Below are positions 1-7,062 of a stretch of DNA of 43,393 nt, piece after piece. Origin of the DNA: an uncultured Bacteroides sp. (GTDB lineage: Bacteria; Bacteroidota; Bacteroidia; Bacteroidales; Bacteroidaceae); NCBI GenBank assembly GCA_949292025.1, contig CASEYC010000091.1, positions 1-43,393 of the forward strand, in the 5' to 3' direction. Below the pieces are notes generated by a model. That model searched no databases. It had not been told where the DNA came from and worked only from the letters and a program-made list of their open reading frames with translations. Both the position numbers and the translations under genes were made by a program. Position 1 is the first letter of the stretch, and each line of letters opens with the position of its first letter.

Positions 1-144
1 CCAAATTTTCTAACTGATATCTGATACAACTGATACACTGATACGCCCAATCCTGCAAATCCGCCTTGTAACCCGTTGACCCCCAGTCCTGAATCATTTT
101 TTCTGAAATCCATACAAAAAATCTTCTCCCGACGCCCTCCGGAA

Positions 145-176
145 TTTGGCCATGCCAAACATAATGCCTACCTTTG
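145..176 (+). promoter_or_regulatory. Bacteroidetes-type promoter of the HU-like remnant
   Basis: TTTG at 145-148 and TACCTTTG at 169-176 are separated by 20 nt, an exact match to the Bacteroidetes sigma-ABfr consensus. It points at the short reading frame that begins at 242, about 60 nt beyond the expected transcription start. Confidence 0.6.
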
Positions 177-203
177 CTTCGTCAAGGCCAAGACACTGCG
201 AGC

Positions 204-230
204 ATTAACCATTAACCATTAACCACTAAA
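204..230. repeat. short tandem spacer repeat, TTAACCA units
   Basis: Tandem copies of an ATTAACC heptamer-like unit (attaaccattaaccattaa and on) lie in the leader just before the HU-like remnant. Spacer repeats of this simple kind recur at several gene starts in this window. No function is visible. Confidence 0.5.
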
Positions 231-241
231 ACCCATTGACT

Positions 242-388
242 ATGAGCTTCTGCAAGAAAACCTGCAACGAGAAATCCGGCGTCTACTATCCCAGCGCCGT
301 CACCGTGAAGAAAGACGGCCTGCGTGTAACCGGCAAAAAAAGAGCGTATTCATGTATCCTCTTCCCGTCCCGCCGTTATTTTCTGTAA
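242..388 (+). pseudogene. truncated HU-like DNA-binding protein (remnant)
   Basis: A 48-codon frame starts MSFCKKTCNEKSGVYYPSAV. This resembles the N-terminal start of the Bacteroidales HU-related proteins, which usually read like MxFYKKxxNEKxGxYYPxAVTVGKPV. After about residue 30 the resemblance stops and the frame ends in unrelated basic residues, so the beta-arm and dimerisation parts of a roughly 100-150 residue protein are missing. A perfect promoter lies upstream (145-176), so the remnant could still be transcribed. What is seen is the N-terminal similarity and the short length; the family call is from memory of such proteins. It could instead be an unrelated small peptide. Confidence 0.4.
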
Positions 389-428
389 AAAAACCTCTTC
401 CTGCCGACGCTCGTTGGGGATAAATCCC

Positions 429-436
429 TATCTTTG
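429..436 (+). promoter_or_regulatory. -7 element of the glyS promoter
   Basis: TATCTTTG matches TAnnTTTG exactly and lies 53 nt before the glyS start codon. No clear TTTG is present at the expected -33 distance. Confidence 0.5.
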
Positions 437-489
437 TGGCGTTTTTTTAGAAAGCATAGAAATCAAACCAGAAGATAGACAATCAGAAA

Positions 490-2031
490 ATGGCACAAGA
501 AGACGTTTTTAAGAAAATCGTCTCGCACTGCAAGGAATACGGCTTCGTCTTCCCCAGCAGCGAGATTTACGACGGATTGGGCGCTGTGTATGACTACGGT
601 CAGAACGGCGTGGAACTGAAGAACAACATCAAGCAATACTGGTGGCAAAGCATGGTGCTGCTGCACGAGAACATCGTGGGCATCGACTCCGCCATCTTCA
701 TGCACCCCACCATCTGGAAGGCCAGCGGACACGTGGACGCCTTCAACGACCCCCTCATCGACAACCGCGACTCGAAGAAGCGCTACCGCGCGGACGTGCT
801 CATCGAGGACCAGATAGCCAAGTATGACGAGAAAATCGCCAAGGAAGTGGCCAAGGCTGCCAAGAAATATGGCGACGCCTTCAACGAAGAGGAGTTCCGC
901 ACGACCAACGCCCGCGTCCTGGAGCACCAGCAGAAGCGCGACGCCCTGCACGAGCGCTACACCCAGGCGATGAACGCCGGTCCAGACCTGCAGGAGCTGC
1001 GCCAGATCATCCTGGACGAGGAAATCGTCTGCCCCATCAGCGGCACCCGCAACTGGACGGAGGTGCGCCAGTTCAACCTGATGTTCTCCACCGAGATGGG
1101 CAGCACCGCCGACGGCGCGATGAAGGTCTACCTCCGCCCCGAGACGGCGCAGGGCATCTTCGTCAACTACCTGAACGTGCAGAAGACGGGCCGCATGAAA
1201 ATCCCCTTCGGCATCGCGCAGATAGGCAAGGCCTTCCGCAACGAGATCGTGGCACGCCAGTTCATCTTCCGCATGCGCGAGTTCGAGCAGATGGAGATGC
1301 AGTTCTTCGTGAAGCCCGGCACCGAGCTGGAGTGGTTCAAGCAGTGGAAGGAGACGCGCCTCCGCTGGCACAAGGCCCTGGGCTTCGGCGACGACCACTA
1401 CCGCTACCACGACCACGAGAAGCTGGCCCACTATGCCAACGCCGCCACGGACATCGAGTTCCTGATGCCCTTCGGCTTCAAGGAGGTGGAGGGCATCCAC
1501 AGCCGCACGAACTTCGACCTCTCGCAACACGAGAAGTTCTCCGGCAAGAACATCAAGTACTTCGACCCCGAGACGAACGAGAGCTACACGCCCTACGTCA
1601 TCGAGACGTCCATCGGCGTGGACCGCATGTTCCTCAGCATCATGTGCGGCTCCTACTGCGAGGAGAAGCTGGAGAACGGCGAGACGCGCGTCGTCCTGAA
1701 GCTGCCCGCCGCCCTGGCTCCCGTCAAGCTGGCCGTGCTGCCGCTGGTCAAGAAAGACGGCCTGCCCGAGAAGGCGCGCGAAATCATCGACGAGCTGAAG
1801 TTCCACTTCAACTGCCAGTATGACGAGAAGGACAGCATCGGCAAGCGCTACCGCCGCCAGGACGCCATCGGCACGCCCTATTGCGTCACCGTGGACCACG
1901 ACACGCTCAATGACAACTGCGTCACCCTGCGCAACCGCGACACCATGCAGCAGGAGCGCGTGCCCATCAGCGAGCTGGACCACATCATCGCGGACCGCGT
2001 CAGCATCACGTCGCTGCTGAAGACGTTGTAA
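490..2031 (+). CDS. glyS: glycyl-tRNA synthetase, class II dimeric type
   Basis: Charges tRNA-Gly with glycine in the cytoplasm. The 513-residue single-chain form is the homodimeric (eukaryote/archaeal-like) enzyme and not the alpha2-beta2 type. Class II motif 2 is visible as AFRNEIVARQ near residue 248, followed by FRMREFEQMEMQFF. Motif 3 appears as SIGVDRMFLSIM near residue 374, and the C-terminal anticodon-binding domain follows (LAVLPLVKKDG through IADRVSI). The ATG at 490 gives the expected N terminus (MAQEDVFKKIVSHCKEYGF), and a TATCTTTG promoter element lies upstream. The FKBP lipoprotein gene follows closely on the same strand. Length and motifs are complete. Confidence 0.96.
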   Translation: MAQEDVFKKIVSHCKEYGFVFPSSEIYDGLGAVYDYGQNGVELKNNIKQYWWQSMVLLHENIVGIDSAIFMHPTIWKASGHVDAFNDPLIDNRDSKKRYRADVLIEDQIAKYDEKIAKEVAKAAKKYGDAFNEEEFRTTNARVLEHQQKRDALHERYTQAMNAGPDLQELRQIILDEEIVCPISGTRNWTEVRQFNLMFSTEMGSTADGAMKVYLRPETAQGIFVNYLNVQKTGRMKIPFGIAQIGKAFRNEIVARQFIFRMREFEQMEMQFFVKPGTELEWFKQWKETRLRWHKALGFGDDHYRYHDHEKLAHYANAATDIEFLMPFGFKEVEGIHSRTNFDLSQHEKFSGKNIKYFDPETNESYTPYVIETSIGVDRMFLSIMCGSYCEEKLENGETRVVLKLPAALAPVKLAVLPLVKKDGLPEKAREIIDELKFHFNCQYDEKDSIGKRYRRQDAIGTPYCVTVDHDTLNDNCVTLRNRDTMQQERVPISELDHIIADRVSITSLLKTL

Positions 2032-2060
2032 ATGAAGAATCAAGAATGTAGAATGAAGAG
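2032..2060. repeat. ATGAAGAAT-type spacer repeat between glyS and the FKBP gene
   Basis: The short spacer directly after the glyS stop is made of degenerate ATGAAGAAT/AGAATG units. Similar strings occur before the thioredoxin lipoprotein gene (about 32981-33018, minus strand) and inside the FAD/4Fe-4S gene (4444-4485). The repeat adds spurious in-frame ATGs, which makes the FKBP start ambiguous. Confidence 0.45.
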
Positions 2061-2067
2061 ATTGAGC

Positions 2068-2742
2068 ATGAAGAAATCATTCTTTATCCCCTTCCTCCTG
2101 GTGGCGTTGGCTTTCGCCTTCGCCGCCTGCGAGGAGACCACCGAGCCGGGCGCCTACGACAACTGGCGCGAGCGCAACGATGCCTTCATCGACTCCATCC
2201 GCACGGAGACGGGCGAGAACTACCTGGTGTGGCGCAATCCTGCCACCCGCGTCACGACCGACCTGGGACAGACGCCGATGGAGCTGGGCAAGCTCTACGC
2301 CATCGAGGTGCAGGACGGCGGAACCAGTGCGGGTTTGGAATATACCTATGCCAAGAAGCTGGTGGACAATCCCGACGGCACGCGCCTGCTGGCCACGGAC
2401 TACGTGGAGATGTTCTACCGGGGTACTTATATCAACGGCGTGGAGTTTGACGGCAATTTCGACGGCTACGGCGCGCTCGACCGGCAGCTTCCCCTCGACC
2501 CGGCGCAGATGAAGAATCCCACGGATTTCGACGAGCCTGCCACGATGAGCGTCAGCGGCATGATTGGCGGCGTCGAGTGGGTGTTGCTGCACGCACGCAC
2601 GGGCGAACGCTGGGTCATCTACGTGCCCTACAGCGTGGGTTATGGCGAGAGCGACTATTCGTCTATGTATTCTTCGTCCATCATCCCCGGCTGCTCTGCC
2701 CTGACGTTCGATTTCGTCATCGGGGACATTGTGGAGGATTGA
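2068..2742 (+). CDS. FKBP-type peptidyl-prolyl cis-trans isomerase lipoprotein
   Basis: Predicted periplasmic or outer-membrane-anchored proline isomerase of about 224 residues. The start at 2068 gives a clean lipoprotein signal peptide, MKKSFFIPFLLVALAFAFAA, with Cys21 as the lipidated residue; ATGs at 2032 and 2053 lie in a repeat-like spacer and would only add charged residues. The C-terminal half has the FKBP pattern: VEMFYRGTYINGVEFDGNF, then the MIGGVEWVLLHARTGERW core, IYVPYSVGYGE and the closing strand LTFDFVIGDI. The N-terminal 100 residues are family-specific and contain no obvious catalytic site. Probably cotranscribed with glyS. Isomerase activity is inferred from the fold. Confidence 0.85.
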   Translation: MKKSFFIPFLLVALAFAFAACEETTEPGAYDNWRERNDAFIDSIRTETGENYLVWRNPATRVTTDLGQTPMELGKLYAIEVQDGGTSAGLEYTYAKKLVDNPDGTRLLATDYVEMFYRGTYINGVEFDGNFDGYGALDRQLPLDPAQMKNPTDFDEPATMSVSGMIGGVEWVLLHARTGERWVIYVPYSVGYGESDYSSMYSSSIIPGCSALTFDFVIGDIVED

Positions 2743-2753
2743 ATACTGTTTTT

Positions 2754-3587
2754 TCAGGCGTGATAGCGCACCAGCCCTTCCATAGGGCTTTGCACCACCT
2801 GGCCGATGCGGATGCCCAACGAGGCGCCCGCCTCGGCCAGTATCTTTTTGTAGTGGTAGGCGATGGAGCCGCAGAAGTGTGCGTCGTGCGCCTGCCAGTC
2901 ATATTGCATCACGTTGCGCCGCAGGAAGTCGCGGAAGGCGTCCAGCACCAGGCGGTGTATGCCTTCGTCCTCCAGATGCTCCGCCAGGAAGGGGGAGAGG
3001 GAGGCGAGGAAGCGGTTGGGCAGGGGGCGTCGGTAGACGCGCTCGATGATGTCCGCCGGGGTGAGGGCGTATCGCTCGAGGAACTCCTCTTTCAGTCCCG
3101 GCGCCAGTTGGTTCTTCAGCAGGCTGCCCACCAAGAGCTTGCCCAATGCCGCGCCGCTGCCTTCGTCGCCGAGGATGAAGCCCAGGGGAGACACGTTCGC
3201 CACGATGTTTTCCCCGTCATAGCTGCACGAGTTGCTGCCCGTGCCCAGGATGCAGGCGATGCCCGCCTGGTGGCCGCAGAGCGCGCGCGCCGCGCCCAGC
3301 ATGTCCGAAGCCGCCTCCACATCCTCCGTTTCCGTGAATGCTTGTTTCAAGGCGCGCCTCACCCGTTCCGTCTGCGTGGGTATGCACCCCGCTCCATAGA
3401 AGCGGATGGTCTCCGGGCGTATGTCCTCCAGTTGCCGCGCCGCGTCTTCCGCCGCGTTGCGCAGTTCCTCGTCCGTCAGGAACACCGGGTTGATGCCCTC
3501 CGTCTTCGTCCGCCGGAGGATTTTCCCGTCTTCTGCCAGGCACCAGTCTGTCTTGGTGGAGCCGCTGTCTGCTATCAGTGTTTTCAT
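2754..3587 (-). CDS. BadF/BcrA-family sugar kinase (GlcNAc or MurNAc kinase-like)
   Basis: ASKHA-fold ATP-dependent kinase of 277 residues, the usual length for bacterial N-acetylglucosamine/N-acetylmuramic acid kinases. The phosphate-1 loop is DSGSTKTDW (residues 7-15), and ILGTGSNS (113-120) and LGDEGSG (139-145) are also typical of the family. The start at 3587 was chosen because it begins MKTLIADSGSTK; the longer frame upstream runs into a repeated palindrome. It lies on the same strand as, and downstream of, the FAD/4Fe-4S gene. Tannerella MurK belongs to this family and works with a sodium:solute symporter, and this window also carries namZ plus such a symporter. Substrate is inferred, not shown. 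Confidence 0.8.
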   Translation of the reverse strand: MKTLIADSGSTKTDWCLAEDGKILRRTKTEGINPVFLTDEELRNAAEDAARQLEDIRPETIRFYGAGCIPTQTERVRRALKQAFTETEDVEAASDMLGAARALCGHQAGIACILGTGSNSCSYDGENIVANVSPLGFILGDEGSGAALGKLLVGSLLKNQLAPGLKEEFLERYALTPADIIERVYRRPLPNRFLASLSPFLAEHLEDEGIHRLVLDAFRDFLRRNVMQYDWQAHDAHFCGSIAYHYKKILAEAGASLGIRIGQVVQSPMEGLVRYHA

Positions 3588-3604
3588 AAATGATAATGTA
3601 TCGG
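3588..3604 (-). promoter_or_regulatory. 17-nt leader motif, copy 1
   Basis: Read on the minus strand the motif is CCGATACATTATCATTT and abuts the ATG of the sugar kinase. Near-identical copies precede namZ (9695-9711, minus) and tldD (15364-15380, plus). Its role is unknown; a translational or RNA-level leader element is possible. Confidence 0.5.
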
Positions 3605-3623
3605 CGGTTTTTGGCGGGGATGT

Positions 3624-3715
3624 CGCGGATTTCACGGATAATGTTTTGTCGGTAAACGCTGGATTCCATTGGTCATATAAATAATAAATCCGTGAAATCC
3701 GCGTAATCCGCGCCT
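3624..3715. repeat. intergenic palindromic repeat, GCGGAT family, copy 1
   Basis: CGCGGATTTCACGGA at 3624-3638 is the exact inverse of TCCGTGAAATCCGCG at 3689-3703, with a 50-nt loop. The right arm continues to 3715, and that 27-nt arm (3689-3715) is identical to 31031-31057. It lies between two minus-strand genes, so the transcript from the FAD/4Fe-4S gene would fold here before the kinase gene. Confidence 0.85.
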
Positions 3716-3726
3716 AAACTAAATTT

Positions 3727-6600
3727 CTATTTCCCTCCCCCTTCAGTGCATTCGTCCACCAGATACGCAATCGACACATAGGGGATGCCGCTGTTGGTCG
3801 TCAGTCCGATTTCGCACGTGCGGCTGTTGCTGTAGCCCATTTGGATGTGGGCGGCCTCTATCTGCGGGCGCAGCTTGCGCAGGGCGTAGGCGTTCAGTTC
3901 GGGATGCGTGAAGCCGCGGTCGCCGGCGAAGGCGCAGCAGCCTATCTCCTCGGGCACCAAGACTTGTCCCGTGGTGCAGAGGCGGGCGAGTTTCACCAGC
4001 GTGTCGGCCAGGCCCATCTCGCGCGTGGAGCAGGTGATATGCACGGCCACGGGGCGGTCGGTAGGCTTGAACGTCAGGTGCGGGCGCAGGAAAGTGTAGA
4101 TGAACTCCGCCGGTTCGTAGAGCTTCATCCGGTGGATGGTCTGGCGCATCCGGTGCAGGCAGGGACTTTGGTCGCAGAGGACGGGGTAGCGGCCTTCCTC
4201 GCTCGCCCGCCACAGGGCGTCTTCCAGTTCCTTGCTCTTGCGGTCGGCTATGTCGGGCATGCCTTTGCTCTCCCAGATGGTGCCGCAGCAGAGGTTGCTC
4301 ATGTTTTCGGGGAAGATGACTTCATAGCCCGCCTTGCGCAGGAGGCTCATCATCTTGTTCACCAGCGGCTGCTCCACGGGCGACTTGCGGGCAAGGCCCA
4401 TCGTCTGGTTGATGCAGCTGGGGAAGTAAACCACCTTTTTATCGGATGCTTCATGCTGCATTCTTTGTTCTTCATGCTTCATTCTGAACGCCTTCGGCAT
4501 CGCGGGCGTCCATTGCGGTATGCCCAGCAGGTGGTGCAGGCCGCGGGTCAGCTTGCTCATCGCCGGTGTGCCGAGGATGGCGTGCGCCGTGTCCGCCAAG
4601 GTGAGCACGGGGCGCAGGGCGCTTTCGATGCCAGCGAGGTGTCGGGCGGCAAAGTCTCCCGTCTTATACCCCATGCTGTCGGGCGGCAAGAGCTGCTGGC
4701 GGACGTGGTGCGTCAGGTCGCCCGTGTTGATGCCCATCGGGCAGGACATGGAGCATAGGCCGTCGCCTGCACACGTCTGGTTGCCGGGATAGTAGTATTG
4801 CTTGACGAGCAAGGCCAGGCGTTCGGGATTCTCGCCGCTTTGGCGCAGGCGGGCTATCTCGCGCTGGATGACGATGCGCTGGCGCGAGGACAGCGTGAAG
4901 CCGCACGACACGCAGTTGACCTCGCAGAAGCCGCATTCGATGCACTTGTCCACTTTTTCCCACACGGGCGGCAGCGGCTTGAAGTGCTTCAGGTGGCACT
5001 GCGGGTCGTCGTTGAAGATGACGCCGGGATTGAGCAGGCCGTCCGGATCGAAGATGCGCTTCACTTCCTTCATGCACTCATACGCCTTGTCGCCCCATTC
5101 GTAGCGGACATACGGCGCCATGTTGCGGCCTGTGCCGTGTTCGGCTTTCAGCGAGCCGTCGTATTTGTCCACCACCAGCGTCTTGACGTCCTCCATCAGG
5201 TCGGCGTAGCGTTTCACCTCGGCTTCGCTGGAGAAGCTCTGGTTGAGGATGAAGTGGTAGTTGCCTTCCAAGGCGTGGCCGTAGATGCAGGCGTCGTCAT
5301 AGCCGTGGCGGGCGATGAGTTGTTGCAGGTCGGCGGTGGCTTCGGGCAGGTCGTCGATGTGGAAGGCCACGTCTTCGATGAGGCAGGTGGTGCCGGGGCG
5401 TCGCGTGCCGCCCACCGAGGGGAAGATGCCCGAACGGATGGCCCAGTATTGGCCATATTCCGCCGGGTCGTCTGTGAAGCGCACGGGGACGTAGGTGGAG
5501 AAAGCGGAAAGTGCCTCTGTGATGCGGGCAATGTGTTGCGAAAGCTCTTCCTTTGTCCTGCCTTTGGTTTCGGTCAGGACGGCGGTCAGGCCGGAAGCGT
5601 CAGGCACCTCGCTCTTGTATCTCAGGTAATGGGCATCGTCCACGGACGACAGGCTCTTGTAGTCCAGCAGTTCGGCGCTCTTCACCAGCCACTCGCCGCG
5701 GTCGTTCACCAGCTTCTTCAGGGCCACCACGGCGCGGCACGCTTCCTTGATGGTGGTGAAGTAGAGCATCGCGCTGGCTTTGAAGGGATAGTCGTATTCG
5801 GTCTTCATCGTCACCTGCGAGAGGAAGGCGAGGGTGCCTTCGCTGCCCACCATCAGGTGCGCGATGATGTCGAACGGGTCTTCGAAGCGCACGAACGGCA
5901 GCAGGTTGAGTCCTGTGACGTTCTTGATGGCGTATTTGTAGCGGATGCGTCCGGCCAGTTCTTCGTCGGCGCGGATGGCGTCGCGCAGGGCGCAGAGGCG
6001 TTGCAGGAAGTCGCGGTGGGTCACTTCGAACGACGCGCGGCTGACGGGGTCGCCCGTGTCCAGCACGGTGCCGTCCGCCAGGACGATGCGGGCGGAGAGC
6101 ATCATCTTGTCGCTGTTGGCGTGCGTGCCGCAGTTCATGCCCGAGGCGTTGTTCATCACGATGCCGCCCACCATTGCGCTCTTCACCGACGCCGGGTCGG
6201 GAGCGAACTTGCGTCCGTAGGGAGCCAGCAGCTCATTGACGCGCTGTCCGATGAGGCCGGGCTGCAGGGTGATTTGTTCGTGGTCGGGGCTGATGGTGTA
6301 TTGCTCCCAATGCTTGCCCGCCACGATGAGGATGGAGTCGCTGATGGCTTGTCCGGACAGGCTGGTGCCCGCCGCGCGGAAGGTGACGGGCAGCTTGTGG
6401 CGCGTGGCCAGGCGGAGCAGTTGGGACACTTCGTCCTCGTCCTTCGAGCGGATGACGATGTGCGGGATGAGGCGGTAGAATCCGGCGTCCGTGCCCCAGG
6501 CCAGGCGGCGCAGTTCGTCGGTATAGATGCGTTCCTGCGGGAAGAACGTCTGGACGTCGTGCAGGAATTTGATGTACGTGTCTTGCTTTGTCGTTGTCAT
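3727..6600 (-). CDS. FAD-linked dehydrogenase fused to a 4Fe-4S / CCG-domain reductase (YdiJ/GlcD-GlpC-like)
   Basis: A 957-residue fusion that probably oxidises a D-2-hydroxyacid (D-2-hydroxyglutarate, D-lactate or glycolate) and passes electrons to iron-sulfur centres at the membrane. The N-terminal FAD_binding_4 domain contains FRAAGTSLSGQAISDSI, and the FAD-oxidase C domain follows to about residue 530. Two cluster motifs, CIECGFCEVNC (near 550) and CAGDGLCSMSCPMG (near 608), precede two CCG domains (LCCGTIWES near 773; GCCAFAGDRGF near 890). The start at 6600 (MTTTKQDTYIKF) is preferred, since the longer frame begins inside a terminator hairpin. Residues about 707-720 (MKHEEQRMQHEASD) are encoded by a spacer-type DNA repeat. 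A weak -7 candidate (TACTTTTA) lies at 6627-6634. Confidence 0.88.
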   Translation of the reverse strand: MTTTKQDTYIKFLHDVQTFFPQERIYTDELRRLAWGTDAGFYRLIPHIVIRSKDEDEVSQLLRLATRHKLPVTFRAAGTSLSGQAISDSILIVAGKHWEQYTISPDHEQITLQPGLIGQRVNELLAPYGRKFAPDPASVKSAMVGGIVMNNASGMNCGTHANSDKMMLSARIVLADGTVLDTGDPVSRASFEVTHRDFLQRLCALRDAIRADEELAGRIRYKYAIKNVTGLNLLPFVRFEDPFDIIAHLMVGSEGTLAFLSQVTMKTEYDYPFKASAMLYFTTIKEACRAVVALKKLVNDRGEWLVKSAELLDYKSLSSVDDAHYLRYKSEVPDASGLTAVLTETKGRTKEELSQHIARITEALSAFSTYVPVRFTDDPAEYGQYWAIRSGIFPSVGGTRRPGTTCLIEDVAFHIDDLPEATADLQQLIARHGYDDACIYGHALEGNYHFILNQSFSSEAEVKRYADLMEDVKTLVVDKYDGSLKAEHGTGRNMAPYVRYEWGDKAYECMKEVKRIFDPDGLLNPGVIFNDDPQCHLKHFKPLPPVWEKVDKCIECGFCEVNCVSCGFTLSSRQRIVIQREIARLRQSGENPERLALLVKQYYYPGNQTCAGDGLCSMSCPMGINTGDLTHHVRQQLLPPDSMGYKTGDFAARHLAGIESALRPVLTLADTAHAILGTPAMSKLTRGLHHLLGIPQWTPAMPKAFRMKHEEQRMQHEASDKKVVYFPSCINQTMGLARKSPVEQPLVNKMMSLLRKAGYEVIFPENMSNLCCGTIWESKGMPDIADRKSKELEDALWRASEEGRYPVLCDQSPCLHRMRQTIHRMKLYEPAEFIYTFLRPHLTFKPTDRPVAVHITCSTREMGLADTLVKLARLCTTGQVLVPEEIGCCAFAGDRGFTHPELNAYALRKLRPQIEAAHIQMGYSNSRTCEIGLTTNSGIPYVSIAYLVDECTEGGGK
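4444..4485 (-). repeat. spacer-type repeat translated in frame inside the FAD/4Fe-4S gene
   Basis: On the minus strand this stretch reads as degenerate ATGAAGCATGAAGAA / AGAATGCAGCATGAA units, like the intergenic spacer after glyS (2032-2060). Its 42 nt are in frame and encode a Met/His/Glu-rich linker between the second cluster domain and the first CCG domain. Confidence 0.5.
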
Positions 6601-6686
6601 AAAACTACGTGATGAATTAGCGGGCGTAAAAGTACGCAATTTCGTCCGCGTGGTCAAGAGGGGAGGGCATCTAATTTTCAGGTAAC

Positions 6687-6728
6687 GAAAAACAGGCACC
6701 CAGATTTTCATCTAAGTGCCTGTTTTTC
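6687..6728. terminator. bidirectional terminator downstream of tRNA-Gly
   Basis: A perfect 13-bp stem (GAAAAACAGGCAC at 6687-6699 with GTGCCTGTTTTTC at 6716-6728) and a 16-nt loop. The stem base gives a T run on either strand. It lies just beyond the 3' end of the minus-strand tRNA and before the FAD/4Fe-4S gene start. Confidence 0.85.
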
Positions 6729-6733
6729 AGAAG

Positions 6734-6806
6734 AGCGGCAAGCGAGGTTCGAACTCGTGACCCTCAGCTTGGGAAGCTGATGCTCTACCAACTGAGCTAT
6801 TGCCGC
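6734..6806 (-). tRNA. tRNA-Gly (anticodon CCC)
   Basis: A 73-nt cloverleaf on the minus strand. The 7-bp acceptor stem is GCGGCAA/TTGCCGC with discriminator U. The D arm contains GCTCAGTTGGTAGAGC, the anticodon arm is TCAGC-TTCCCAA-GCTGA, and the T arm contains GGTTCGAACC-like GAGTTCGAACCTC. The loop places CCC at positions 34-36, so it reads GGG codons. CCA is not encoded. A perfect promoter lies upstream and a strong terminator downstream, so it is a single-gene unit. Confidence 0.95.
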
Positions 6807-6839
6807 ACTATGAAAGCATATCAATGATTGAATGCGCTG

Positions 6840-6872
6840 CAAAGATACGCAAAATCTTTTGAAATAAGCAAA
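6840..6872 (-). promoter_or_regulatory. promoter of tRNA-Gly
   Basis: On the minus strand TTTG (plus 6869-6872) is followed after 21 nt by TATCTTTG (plus 6840-6847), leaving about 33 nt to the mature 5' end of the tRNA. Both boxes match consensus. Confidence 0.75.
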
Positions 6873-6968
6873 TCTCTGTCCTTTTTTTAGTGGGCGATTT
6901 GTAAATGCTTGATATTCTTCGCAATATGTCTGCTTGTCTGCGGGTATGTTGCCGCCTGTGCCCGCAGC

Positions 6969-7034
6969 CTCTTGCGCCTTCGGGCGGCGGCTCTTGCGCC
7001 CGTGCTCGGCGGCTCTTGCGCCCTCAGGCGGGGA
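6969..7034. repeat. GC-rich 22-nt tandem repeat, locus A
   Basis: Three consecutive 22-nt units begin at 6969, 6991 and 7013, each starting CTCTTGCGCC and ending in a G/C-rich inverse half such as GGCGG. The block fills the gap between the symporter stop codon and the tRNA-Gly promoter. It belongs to the same family as 13504-13582, 27256-27333 and 34523-34609. Confidence 0.7.
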
Positions 7035-7062
7035 ATATGTCCGGATGGCCAGGCTGTGGAAG

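Noticed and set aside
463-2043. 526-codon minus-strand frame opposite glyS
   Set aside because: It mirrors a strongly recognised glyS, is low in complexity (Val/Leu/Ala/His-rich) and has no family likeness; a GC-rich shadow frame.
4798-6612. 604-codon plus-strand frame opposite the FAD/4Fe-4S gene
   Set aside because: Same reason: antisense to a gene with clear cofactor motifs, with no motif of its own.
490-6806. Functional link between glyS and tRNA-Gly
   Set aside because: They are more than 4.7 kb apart on opposite strands with other genes between; no T-box or shared control is visible.
6969-7034. CRISPR-like repeat
   Set aside because: Units are contiguous 22-mers without spacers.
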